A stretch of 5,331 nt of DNA, from assembly GCA_016935935.1 (NCBI GenBank), contig JAFGPZ010000022.1, forward strand, positions 1 through 5,331, read 5' to 3'. The notes under the pieces were generated by a model. The model did no database searches. It saw only the letters and a program-made list of their open reading frames with translations, and was not told the DNA's origin. A program made the position numbers and the translations under genes. The stretch comes from Deltaproteobacteria bacterium. GTDB lineage: Bacteria; Desulfobacterota; Syntrophia; Syntrophales; UBA2210. Positions 1 through 5,331 of this stretch are shown here, piece by piece. The first letter of the stretch is position 1. Every line of letters starts with the position of its first letter.

Positions 1-1875
1 CCTCTTATCAGGGAACTGGTCGATGCAAAACTTATGGAGAGGGGACTCGAAGGAACTGCAAAGATGCACGCCCGTATAGGATTTCCCCTCTATGATGTGG
101 GACAGCTGCTCTTTTACCGAAACAGGGAAAATGCCAATGTTCCACACAACCCCGAGGGAACAAATCTGACGCTGGCCGAAGGAATAAAAAAGGAATATGC
201 CGTGCTCGCCGTCTTTTCAGAAGATGTGGCTTACGCCCACATGACCGGTGACATTCATCTCCATAACCTGGGATATATCGACAGGCCCTATTGCGCATGC
301 CAGTCGATTGAGTATATCAAAAAATTCGGCGTAAACCTTCCCGGCTCTCTTGCGGTAACCGCTCCGGCAAAACACGCGGAAGTGCTGTTGATACACATGA
401 TCCGATTTGCAGCCGCCCTTCAGGGAAATTTTGCGGGGGCAATAGGATGGTACGGCGTCAATCTCTTCTTTGCCCCCTATCTGACCGGCCTTGGCTACAG
501 GGAGATGAAACAGCTTTCTCAGATGCTTATATATGAATTCTCACAGCAGGCCGTGGGCAGAGGCGGCCAGACCATGTTCACCGACATGCATCTCTACTGG
601 GAAGTGCCCAGACATCTCGAAAATGTAAAAGCTATAGGTCCCGGCGGCGAATACACTGGAAAGACCTATAATGAATATGCCGAAGAATCGCAGAGCTTTG
701 CGAGAGCAATCTTCGAGGTATTCAGAGATGGCGACGCCGCGGGTCGCCCCTTTGTCTTCCCCAGGCCACTGGTCCACATTACCGATAAGTTTTTCGAGAC
801 ACCGGGGCACGAGGACTTCCTCAATCTCATCTGCGATGTGGCCGCAGAAAAGGGGAACACCTATTTCGTCTTCGACAGGGGAGACACAGTCAATATATCG
901 GAATGCTGCCGCCTCGATCTTGCCGCCGACGCAGAGGAGCGGGATAATATTCAACAGCCATGGAACATGAGATACTTCGCCCTCCAGAATATTTCCATTA
1001 ACCTTCCCCGGCTGGGATACAGGGCGAAGGGTGACGACGAAAGGCTCTTTAGCCTGATTTACGAGACAATGACACTGGCGGCAAAGGCGCATATGGAGAA
1101 GAAGCATTTCATAGAAAGGCTTATGTCCAGCGGCGGCGAAGGCCCCCTTTCACTGCTCACGATGGAAAAGGACGGCGTGCCCTATCTTCAGATGAGCAGG
1201 GTAAAATATCTCATGGGGATGGTGGGTCTCAACGAACTTGCGGCAATTCACGGGGGTTGTCAACTCCACGAATCGGAGGGTGCACGAAGGTTTGCATTGC
1301 AGGTAATAGGGCATATGAGTAGTATTGCCCAAAAGCTTAGCAGAGAGTTGGGAATAACCTTCATCCTTCAACAGACACCGGCAGAGAGCACTCCCTATCG
1401 GTTCGCGAGGCTTGATCTCAAGCACTTCTCACCCCTTTCGGGTCGTTTCGTTAAGGGAAACATTACAACTGGTGAAATATATTACACTAATTCAACTCAC
1501 CTCGCTGTTTCGGCCGAGATAAGTCCCATTGACAGGGTAACCCTTGAAGGAGCCTTTCATCCCTTTATAGATGGAGAGGCAATATCCCCCCTCTGGATAG
1601 GCGGCTCACGGCCGTCAAAAGAATCGCTGGCCCGTTTTGTCAAAAAGGTGTTTCGGGAAACGGAAAACAAAGAGATAGTCTTTTCTCCCGATTTTACCAC
1701 CTGCCTCAGTTGCAACAGGACGACGAGAGGTCTCAGGGACCACTGCGAGCATTGTCTGTCGGACAACGTTGAGGGAATAACGATGATCACTGGGTATTAC
1801 TCCAGGATATCGGCATGGAACAAGGGAAAGCTTGCCGAACTGAGGGACAGAAAAAGAAACAGCGAATTTTTTTAA
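1..1875 (+). CDS. nrdD: Anaerobic (class III) ribonucleoside-triphosphate reductase, 5' partial
   Basis: Reduces ribonucleoside triphosphates to deoxyribonucleotides without oxygen, using a glycyl radical; cytoplasmic. The frame is open from base 1, and its first codons (PLIRELVDAKL) already read as family sequence. The ATG at 34 is therefore internal and the true start lies left of the window. 624 codons are visible; complete family members are usually around 700, so mainly the N-terminal ATP-cone region is missing. Visible marks, numbered from codon 1: Cys98 and Cys100 in YCACQ, near the expected first active-site cysteine; Cys302-Cys303 in SECCRLD, at the finger-loop thiyl radical site; INLPRLGY soon after; a zinc-binding CLSC (568-571) and CEHC (582-585); and TGYY, whose Gly598 (bases 1792-1794) is the expected radical glycine, followed by WNKGK. 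The activating enzyme gene nrdG does not follow; it must lie elsewhere. No terminator hairpin is evident after the stop. Family assignment is firm; the reductant subtype (formate or redoxin) is not resolved by eye. Confidence 0.95.
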   Translation, partial: PLIRELVDAKLMERGLEGTAKMHARIGFPLYDVGQLLFYRNRENANVPHNPEGTNLTLAEGIKKEYAVLAVFSEDVAYAHMTGDIHLHNLGYIDRPYCACQSIEYIKKFGVNLPGSLAVTAPAKHAEVLLIHMIRFAAALQGNFAGAIGWYGVNLFFAPYLTGLGYREMKQLSQMLIYEFSQQAVGRGGQTMFTDMHLYWEVPRHLENVKAIGPGGEYTGKTYNEYAEESQSFARAIFEVFRDGDAAGRPFVFPRPLVHITDKFFETPGHEDFLNLICDVAAEKGNTYFVFDRGDTVNISECCRLDLAADAEERDNIQQPWNMRYFALQNISINLPRLGYRAKGDDERLFSLIYETMTLAAKAHMEKKHFIERLMSSGGEGPLSLLTMEKDGVPYLQMSRVKYLMGMVGLNELAAIHGGCQLHESEGARRFALQVIGHMSSIAQKLSRELGITFILQQTPAESTPYRFARLDLKHFSPLSGRFVKGNITTGEIYYTNSTHLAVSAEISPIDRVTLEGAFHPFIDGEAISPLWIGGSRPSKESLARFVKKVFRETENKEIVFSPDFTTCLSCNRTTRGLRDHCEHCLSDNVEGITMITGYYSRISAWNKGKLAELRDRKRNSEFF

Positions 1876-1889
1876 AGCCTGCCGCTTCC

Positions 1890-1918
1890 TTGACATATCG
1901 AAGGGCCATCCATATATT
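1890..1918 (+). promoter_or_regulatory. Near-consensus promoter for gmhA-grpE-dnaK
   Basis: TTGACA at 1890-1895 is a perfect sigma-70 -35 box. After exactly 17 bases comes TATATT at 1913-1918, a 5/6 match to TATAAT. Transcription would start near 1925, about 22 bases before the gmhA ATG at 1947. The same stretch also partly fits a sigma-32 heat-shock promoter: CTTGACA (1889-1895) against CTTGAAA, then 12 bases, then ATCCATAT (1908-1915) against CCCCATNT. That would suit an operon carrying grpE and dnaK, but it is an inference; the sigma-70 reading is the stronger one. No CIRCE inverted repeat (TTAGCACTC/GAGTGCTAA) is seen. Confidence 0.72.
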
Positions 1919-1946
1919 ATTTTCAAAAATTAACGGTTTCAAAGAT

Positions 1947-2534
1947 ATGGAAGACATCGAAGATATTATAATACGGATATTCAAAGAAAGCAGCCGAATG
2001 AAGGAGGTTTTCATCAATGAGAACCTCACAAAAATCGTCAGAGTCGTAGACGCAATAATAGAAACGCTGAAGGAAGCTAAAAAGATATTATTATTCGGAA
2101 ACGGTGGAAGCGCGGCAGACGCGCAGCACCTTGCCGCGGAATTTGTAAACCGGTTCCTTATTGAGAGACCTCCCCTCCCCGCTATTGCCCTGAGCACAGA
2201 CACATCTGTAATAACAAGTATCGCCAACGATTACGATTATGCCGATATATTTGCCAAGCAGATAAGGGCCATAGGCCAGGCGGGAGATATAGCCTGGGGT
2301 ATCAGCACAAGCGGCTCTTCGCCCAATGTCGTAAAGGCGCTGGAAACCGCGAAAAAGATGGGGCTGATAACGATCGCCTTCACGGGAAATGACGGCGGAA
2401 AGATGAAACCCATAGCTGATTATACGCTCAACGTCTCTTCACAAAGCGTGCCCCGCATTCAGGAGGTTCATATAACCGCCGGACATGCCATATGCGAGAT
2501 GGTTGACTACAAGCTGTTCAAAAAACCTGAGTGA
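1947..2534 (+). CDS. gmhA: Phosphoheptose isomerase (sedoheptulose 7-phosphate isomerase), SIS domain
   Basis: Converts sedoheptulose 7-phosphate to D-glycero-D-manno-heptose 7-phosphate, the first step toward the heptose of lipopolysaccharide inner core; cytoplasmic, normally a tetramer. The 195-residue product is a single SIS domain of normal length. Visible motifs: phosphosugar-binding GNGGSAADAQHLAAEF (51-66), STDTSVITSIANDY (83-96), STSGSSPNVVKAL (120-132) and RIQEVHITAGH (170-180). The residues known in GmhA for catalysis and zinc binding fall at His61, Glu65, Gln172 and His180, the same numbers as in the E. coli enzyme. This argues against the SIS paralogue DiaA and supports the ATG at 1947. 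The open frame extends up to an ATG at 1815, but that overlaps nrdD and lies upstream of the predicted transcription start. There is no good Shine-Dalgarno before 1947; ATG 1998 is an alternative but would cut the first helix. It is probably the first gene of an operon with grpE and dnaK. Confidence 0.92.
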   Translation: MEDIEDIIIRIFKESSRMKEVFINENLTKIVRVVDAIIETLKEAKKILLFGNGGSAADAQHLAAEFVNRFLIERPPLPAIALSTDTSVITSIANDYDYADIFAKQIRAIGQAGDIAWGISTSGSSPNVVKALETAKKMGLITIAFTGNDGGKMKPIADYTLNVSSQSVPRIQEVHITAGHAICEMVDYKLFKKPE

Positions 2535-2588
2535 CGTGCTCCGCCGCAGATTCAGGCAAACGCGCAGGCCGATCCTTTAATAATTGAT

Positions 2589-2597
2589 GGAGACAGG
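2589..2597 (+). promoter_or_regulatory. Weak ribosome binding site for grpE
   Basis: GGAGACAGG lies upstream of the ATG at 2605, with its last AGG 7 bases from the start and its GGAG 12 bases away. The earlier candidates, TTG 2584 and ATG 2587, have only T/A-rich sequence before them and no purine-rich site. This decides in favour of 2605, though not strongly. Confidence 0.45.
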
Positions 2598-2604
2598 TCG
2601 TTTC

Positions 2605-3186
2605 ATGAGAAGAAAGAAAAGCGAGAATCACAGCAAGACCTACGGCGAGGCAGAACTCACTGAAAAGGTGGAAAAGGACGAAGCGGATCAGGAACAGGAG
2701 CCATCCGATCCGCTGGAAGAAGCGAAGAAAGAGGCGGCAGATAATTATGACAGGTTTGTCCGTTTAAGCGCTGACTTTGAAAACTACAAGAAGCGAAACG
2801 CGAAGGATCGCGCCGATCTGCTGAAATACTGCAATGAAAAGTTGATCAGGGACATATTACCCATCGTGGACAGCATAGATCGAGCCCTGGAGCACTCATC
2901 CAACTCGAAGGATCTCAATGCCTTCATTGAAGGGTTAAGGCTGATACAGGGACAACTCTCAGTTACAATGGAGAAAAACGGCGTTGAAAAAATAGACACG
3001 ACGGACAGAAACTTCGACCCCAATTATCATGAGGCCATGCTGCAGGTTGAAACTGATGATCGTGATGCGGATAACAAAATAGCCGATGTCTTTGAAACAG
3101 GGTATCTGCTGAAGGGCAGACTGTTGAGACCGGCCAAGGTATCCATTTTGAGATATTCAAAAGAGATGAAAAAATCGGAACAGTAG
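2605..3186 (+). CDS. grpE: GrpE, nucleotide exchange factor of DnaK
   Basis: Cytoplasmic co-chaperone that dimerises and releases ADP from DnaK, resetting the chaperone cycle. With the ATG at 2605 the product is 193 residues, normal for the family. Order of parts: a charged, low-complexity N-terminus (1-35, rich in E, K and D) likely disordered; a long helix that would form the dimer coiled coil (about 36-75), holding the typical RFVRLSADFENYKKR (50-64); the bundle region with RDILPIVDSIDRALEH (82-97); and the C-terminal beta domain that touches DnaK, with NGVEKID (125-131), the family signature NFDPNYHEAM (136-145) and GYLLKGRLLRPAKVSI (166-181). A short basic tail follows. The start could instead be TTG 2584 or ATG 2587, adding 6-7 residues. 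It sits 70 bases after gmhA and 27 before dnaK, with no terminator between, consistent with one transcript. Confidence 0.93.
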   Translation: MRRKKSENHSKTYGEAELTEKVEKDEADQEQEPSDPLEEAKKEAADNYDRFVRLSADFENYKKRNAKDRADLLKYCNEKLIRDILPIVDSIDRALEHSSNSKDLNAFIEGLRLIQGQLSVTMEKNGVEKIDTTDRNFDPNYHEAMLQVETDDRDADNKIADVFETGYLLKGRLLRPAKVSILRYSKEMKKSEQ

Positions 3187-3194
3187 ATATATAC

Positions 3195-3202
3195 TAAGGA
3201 GG
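3195..3202 (+). promoter_or_regulatory. Strong ribosome binding site for dnaK
   Basis: TAAGGAGG is an essentially perfect Shine-Dalgarno, 11 bases before the ATG at 3214. The spacer is A/T-rich, which disfavours mRNA structure. It is much stronger than the sites before gmhA and grpE, which fits the need for far more DnaK than GrpE or GmhA from a shared message. Confidence 0.85.
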
Positions 3203-3213
3203 TTTAATAAAAA

Positions 3214-5142
3214 ATGGGAAAGATTATAGGAATTGATCTTGGAACAACAAACTCCTGCGTCGCCATTATGGAAGCGGGAGACCCTGTTGTAATAGCTAAT
3301 CAGGAAGGAAGCAGAACCACGCCATCGGTGGTCGCCTTCGCAGAGAACGGAGAAAGGCTTGTTGGACAAGTCGCCAAACGGCAGGCCGTAACTAACTCTG
3401 AAAACACGATTTACGCGGTAAAAAGACTTATTGGACGGCAGTACTCATCCAAGGAAGTCCAGCACGATATAACCATAAGTCCCTTCAAGATCACCAAGGC
3501 CTCGAACGGTGATGCACAGGTGTCGGCAAGGGGCAAGGATTACAGCACGCCTGAGATATCCTCTATGGTACTGACAAAAATGAAGCAGACGGCAGAGGAC
3601 TACCTGGGAGAGAAAGTAACAGACGCGGTTATCACCGTGCCCGCATACTTTAACGACTCACAGAGACAGGCAACGAAAGACGCCGGCAAAATAGCGGGGC
3701 TGAATGTTCTTAGAATCATAAACGAGCCCACGGCGGCGGCCCTCGCCTATGGCCTTGACAAGAAAAAGGATGAGAAAATAGCAGTCTTCGACCTGGGGGG
3801 AGGGACTTTCGATATATCCATTCTCGAGCTGGGTGACGGCGTATTCGAGGTAAAATCAACCAATGGTGATACCCATCTGGGAGGTGAAGACTTCGACCAG
3901 AAACTCATCGATTATATTGCCGACGAGTTCAAGAAGGACCAGGGCATCGATCTGAGGAGCGACAAGATGGCCCTTCAGAGGATCAAGGAAGCGGCGGAAA
4001 AGGCAAAGATGGAGCTCTCCACTGCCATGGAGACGGACATCAATCTCCCCTTTGTGACGGCCGATGCCTCAGGTCCCAAACACCTGAGCATGAAACTGAC
4101 AAGGTCCAAGCTCGAGATGCTCGTTGGCGATCTCATTGCAAGACTGGAGGCTCCATGCAGAACGGCGCTGAAGGATGCGGGGCTGAGCCCGGGAAATATC
4201 AACGAGGTAATTCTTGTGGGCGGCATGACACGGATGCCGGCAGTGCAGAAGAAGGTAAAGGATATCTTCGGGAAAGAGCCCAGCAGAGGTGTGAACCCCG
4301 ATGAAGTGGTCGCCGTGGGGGCAGCCATACAGGCCGGCGTGCTGGCGGGGGACGTCAAGGATGTCCTTCTCCTCGATGTGACGCCACTGTCACTGGGAAT
4401 CGAAACTCTTGGTGGTGTTATGACAACACTGATCGAAAAGAACAGCACCATTCCTACAAAGAAGAGCCAGACATTCTCGACGGCAGCGGACAATCAGCCG
4501 GCAGTCAGCATCCACGTCCTCCAGGGTGAACGCCCCATGGCTGCAGATAACAGGACCCTGGGCAGATTCGAGTTGTCCGGCATTCCGGCGGCGCCGAGGG
4601 GAGTGCCTCAGATAGACGTCTCCTTCGACATCGATGCCAACGGGATTGTCCATGTGTCGGCTAAGGATCTTGGCACTGGAAAGGAACAGAGTATCAAGAT
4701 AACCTCTTCGAGCGGACTTACAGAGGAAGAGATCGACAAACTGGTCAAGGAAGCGGAGTCTCACGCCGAGGAAGACAAAAAGAAGAAGGAACTCATTGAA
4801 ACAAGGAACCAGGCCGATTCACTGGCGTACAGCGTCGAGAAGAACCTGAAGGATATGGGTGATCAGGTGGATGCCGGAGAGAAATCCCGAATCGAAGAAG
4901 CTATAGCAAAGGTTAAAACAGCCATTGAATCAGATGATATAGAGGCAATCAAGTCTGCCCAGGAAGAGTTGACCCAAGCTTCACACAAGCTGGCAGAGGC
5001 AATGTATGCCAAGGCTTCGGCAAAGGGAGACGACCCGGGTGCACAAGGTGAAACTGGCGGAGGCCAGTCTGACCAGTCCGGATCAGCGCAGGGTGACGAT
5101 ACCGTCGTCGATGCCGATTTCGAAGAGGTAAAAAAGGAATAG
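3214..5142 (+). CDS. dnaK: Chaperone protein DnaK (Hsp70)
   Basis: ATP-driven cytoplasmic chaperone that binds exposed hydrophobic peptides and refolds proteins with DnaJ and GrpE. The 642-residue product is full length and intact. Nucleotide-binding domain: phosphate-1 motif [12 protein letters not shown] (6-17), Lys70, [12 protein letters not shown] (169-180), phosphate-2 motif [12 protein letters not shown] (192-203), and the Hsp70 signature [15 protein letters not shown] (332-346). The interdomain linker VLLLDV is at 384-389. The substrate-binding domain begins with [12 protein letters not shown] and includes the conserved [11 protein letters not shown] (436-446) and [12 protein letters not shown] (474-485). 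The helical lid runs from about 503 to 600. A disordered tail rich in Gly, Gln, Ser and Asp (about 604-630) ends in [12 protein letters not shown], the usual bacterial C-terminus. No key residue is missing. It lies 27 bases after grpE, is followed by a strong terminator, and dnaJ does not follow in the window. Confidence 0.98.
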   Translation: MGKIIGIDLGTTNSCVAIMEAGDPVVIANQEGSRTTPSVVAFAENGERLVGQVAKRQAVTNSENTIYAVKRLIGRQYSSKEVQHDITISPFKITKASNGDAQVSARGKDYSTPEISSMVLTKMKQTAEDYLGEKVTDAVITVPAYFNDSQRQATKDAGKIAGLNVLRIINEPTAAALAYGLDKKKDEKIAVFDLGGGTFDISILELGDGVFEVKSTNGDTHLGGEDFDQKLIDYIADEFKKDQGIDLRSDKMALQRIKEAAEKAKMELSTAMETDINLPFVTADASGPKHLSMKLTRSKLEMLVGDLIARLEAPCRTALKDAGLSPGNINEVILVGGMTRMPAVQKKVKDIFGKEPSRGVNPDEVVAVGAAIQAGVLAGDVKDVLLLDVTPLSLGIETLGGVMTTLIEKNSTIPTKKSQTFSTAADNQPAVSIHVLQGERPMAADNRTLGRFELSGIPAAPRGVPQIDVSFDIDANGIVHVSAKDLGTGKEQSIKITSSSGLTEEEIDKLVKEAESHAEEDKKKKELIETRNQADSLAYSVEKNLKDMGDQVDAGEKSRIEEAIAKVKTAIESDDIEAIKSAQEELTQASHKLAEAMYAKASAKGDDPGAQGETGGGQSDQSGSAQGDDTVVDADFEEVKKE

Positions 5143-5158
5143 CAACATAACCAATGCC

Positions 5159-5200
5159 ATAAAAAAGGGACAGACCGGAAAGTTGCTGTCCCTTTTTTAT
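5159..5200 (+). terminator. Intrinsic terminator after dnaK
   Basis: A 15-base-pair perfect stem pairs 5159-5173 with 5186-5200 around a 12-base loop (5174-5185). Its core is GGGACAG/CTGTCCC, flanked by six A on the left and six T (5193-5198) on the right. The T run gives Rho-independent termination of plus-strand transcripts 16 bases after the dnaK stop. The matching A run means it could also stop transcripts arriving on the minus strand. Confidence 0.92.
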
Positions 5201-5231
5201 TGTGGTTTCATAACATTTTTATGTAAAGTCT

Positions 5232-5239
5232 GCTATGAT
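5232..5239 (+). promoter_or_regulatory. Possible extended -10 promoter
   Basis: TGC followed by TATGAT (5234-5239) matches the extended -10 form TGnTATAAT with one mismatch. At 17 bases spacing the -35 position (5211-5216) reads TAACAT, a poor match, so activity would rest on the extended -10. It lies just beyond the terminator and points rightward to a gene outside the window, if it is real. In A/T-rich DNA such matches occur by chance. Confidence 0.25.
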
Positions 5240-5266
5240 GATGGCGCCGTAAAAAGTAAAAACCAG

Positions 5267-5331
5267 CGTCATTCCTGCGAACAGACCGTGTCTCAATGTC
5301 ATTGCGAAGGAGTGAAACGACTGAAGCAATC
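5267..5331. repeat. Likely dispersed palindromic intergenic repeat, cut by window edge
   Basis: The end of the window holds GTCATTGCGAAGG (5298-5310) followed by AGTGAAACGACTGAAGCAATC (written in two parts: AGTGAAACGACT 5311-5322, GAAGCAATC 5323-5331). ATTGC (5301-5305) pairs with GCAAT (5326-5330) and AGT (5311-5313) with ACT (5320-5322), giving an interrupted hairpin with a purine-rich internal loop. Thirty bases earlier, GTCATTCCTGCGAA (5268-5281) repeats the first half with CCT inserted. From memory, closely similar units (CATTGCGAGGAGCGAAGCGA, then CGAAGCAATC) occur as scattered extragenic palindromes in many bacterial genomes. The full extent and copy number cannot be seen here. Confidence 0.6.

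Noticed and set aside
541..1107. Long open frames on the minus strand, also 3975-4493 and 4390-4764
   Set aside because: They lie wholly inside nrdD or dnaK, have no recognisable motifs, and lack their own convincing initiation signals; they are antisense shadows of well-conserved genes.
1867..1873. T run at the end of nrdD as a terminator
   Set aside because: Seven T in a row encode the final Phe-Phe and part of the stop, but no stable hairpin precedes them.
1815..1946. Extension of the gmhA reading frame upstream to an ATG at 1815
   Set aside because: It would overlap the nrdD C-terminus by 61 bases and add 44 residues with no family similarity. It also lies upstream of the predicted transcription start near 1925. 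Catalytic residue numbering matches E. coli GmhA when starting at 1947.
2001..2049. AAGGAGG (2001-2007) followed by an ATG at 2017, inside gmhA
   Set aside because: It is a perfect Shine-Dalgarno at good spacing, but the ATG is out of frame and reaches a stop after 10 codons. The AAGGAGG is explained by codons of gmhA (MKEV).
2571..2586. TTTAATAATTG as a -10 box for a separate grpE promoter
   Set aside because: No acceptable -35 box lies 16-18 bases upstream, and no CIRCE or other inverted repeat is present in the 2535-2604 gap.
5297..5331. CRISPR repeat or insertion-sequence end at the right edge
   Set aside because: There is no regular repeat-spacer series and no transposase reading frame. 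Two unequal half-units 30 bases apart fit an extragenic palindrome better.

Overview
The window shows about 5.3 kb of a tightly packed bacterial chromosome, with all four protein genes on the plus strand. It looks like an anaerobic or facultative Gram-negative bacterium. The first gene encodes an oxygen-sensitive class III ribonucleotide reductase. The second is a heptose isomerase used for lipopolysaccharide core sugars. The DnaK has an ordinary bacterial sequence of the proteobacterial type, with a long NBD and a [10 protein letters not shown] tail. The overall flavour resembles Deltaproteobacteria or related anaerobic lineages, but this placement is an impression from sequence and was not tested by a search.

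Layout: (1) 1-1875, nrdD, open at the left edge, so its N-terminus (where ATP-cone domains normally sit) is missing. (2) 1876-1946, a short gap with a near-consensus promoter (TTGACA, 17 bp, TATATT) that also resembles a heat-shock sigma-32 site. (3) 1947-2534, gmhA. (4) 2605-3186, grpE. (5) 3214-5142, dnaK, with a strong Shine-Dalgarno. (6) 5159-5200, a strong intrinsic terminator. (7) 5201-5331, non-coding DNA with a weak promoter-like site and the start of what looks like a dispersed palindromic repeat, cut by the right edge.

Function: NrdD makes deoxynucleotides anaerobically and appears transcriptionally separate from what follows. gmhA, grpE and dnaK probably form one transcript running from the promoter near 1890 to the terminator near 5200. 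GrpE is the nucleotide exchange factor of DnaK, so those two work together directly. gmhA belongs to envelope sugar synthesis and seems to share only the promoter. The usual partners hrcA (before grpE) and dnaJ (after dnaK) are absent here, and no CIRCE operator is visible.

I found no undescribed multi-gene system. The points most worth a second look are the promoter and its possible heat-shock character, the gmhA-grpE-dnaK gene order, and the repeat at the right edge.
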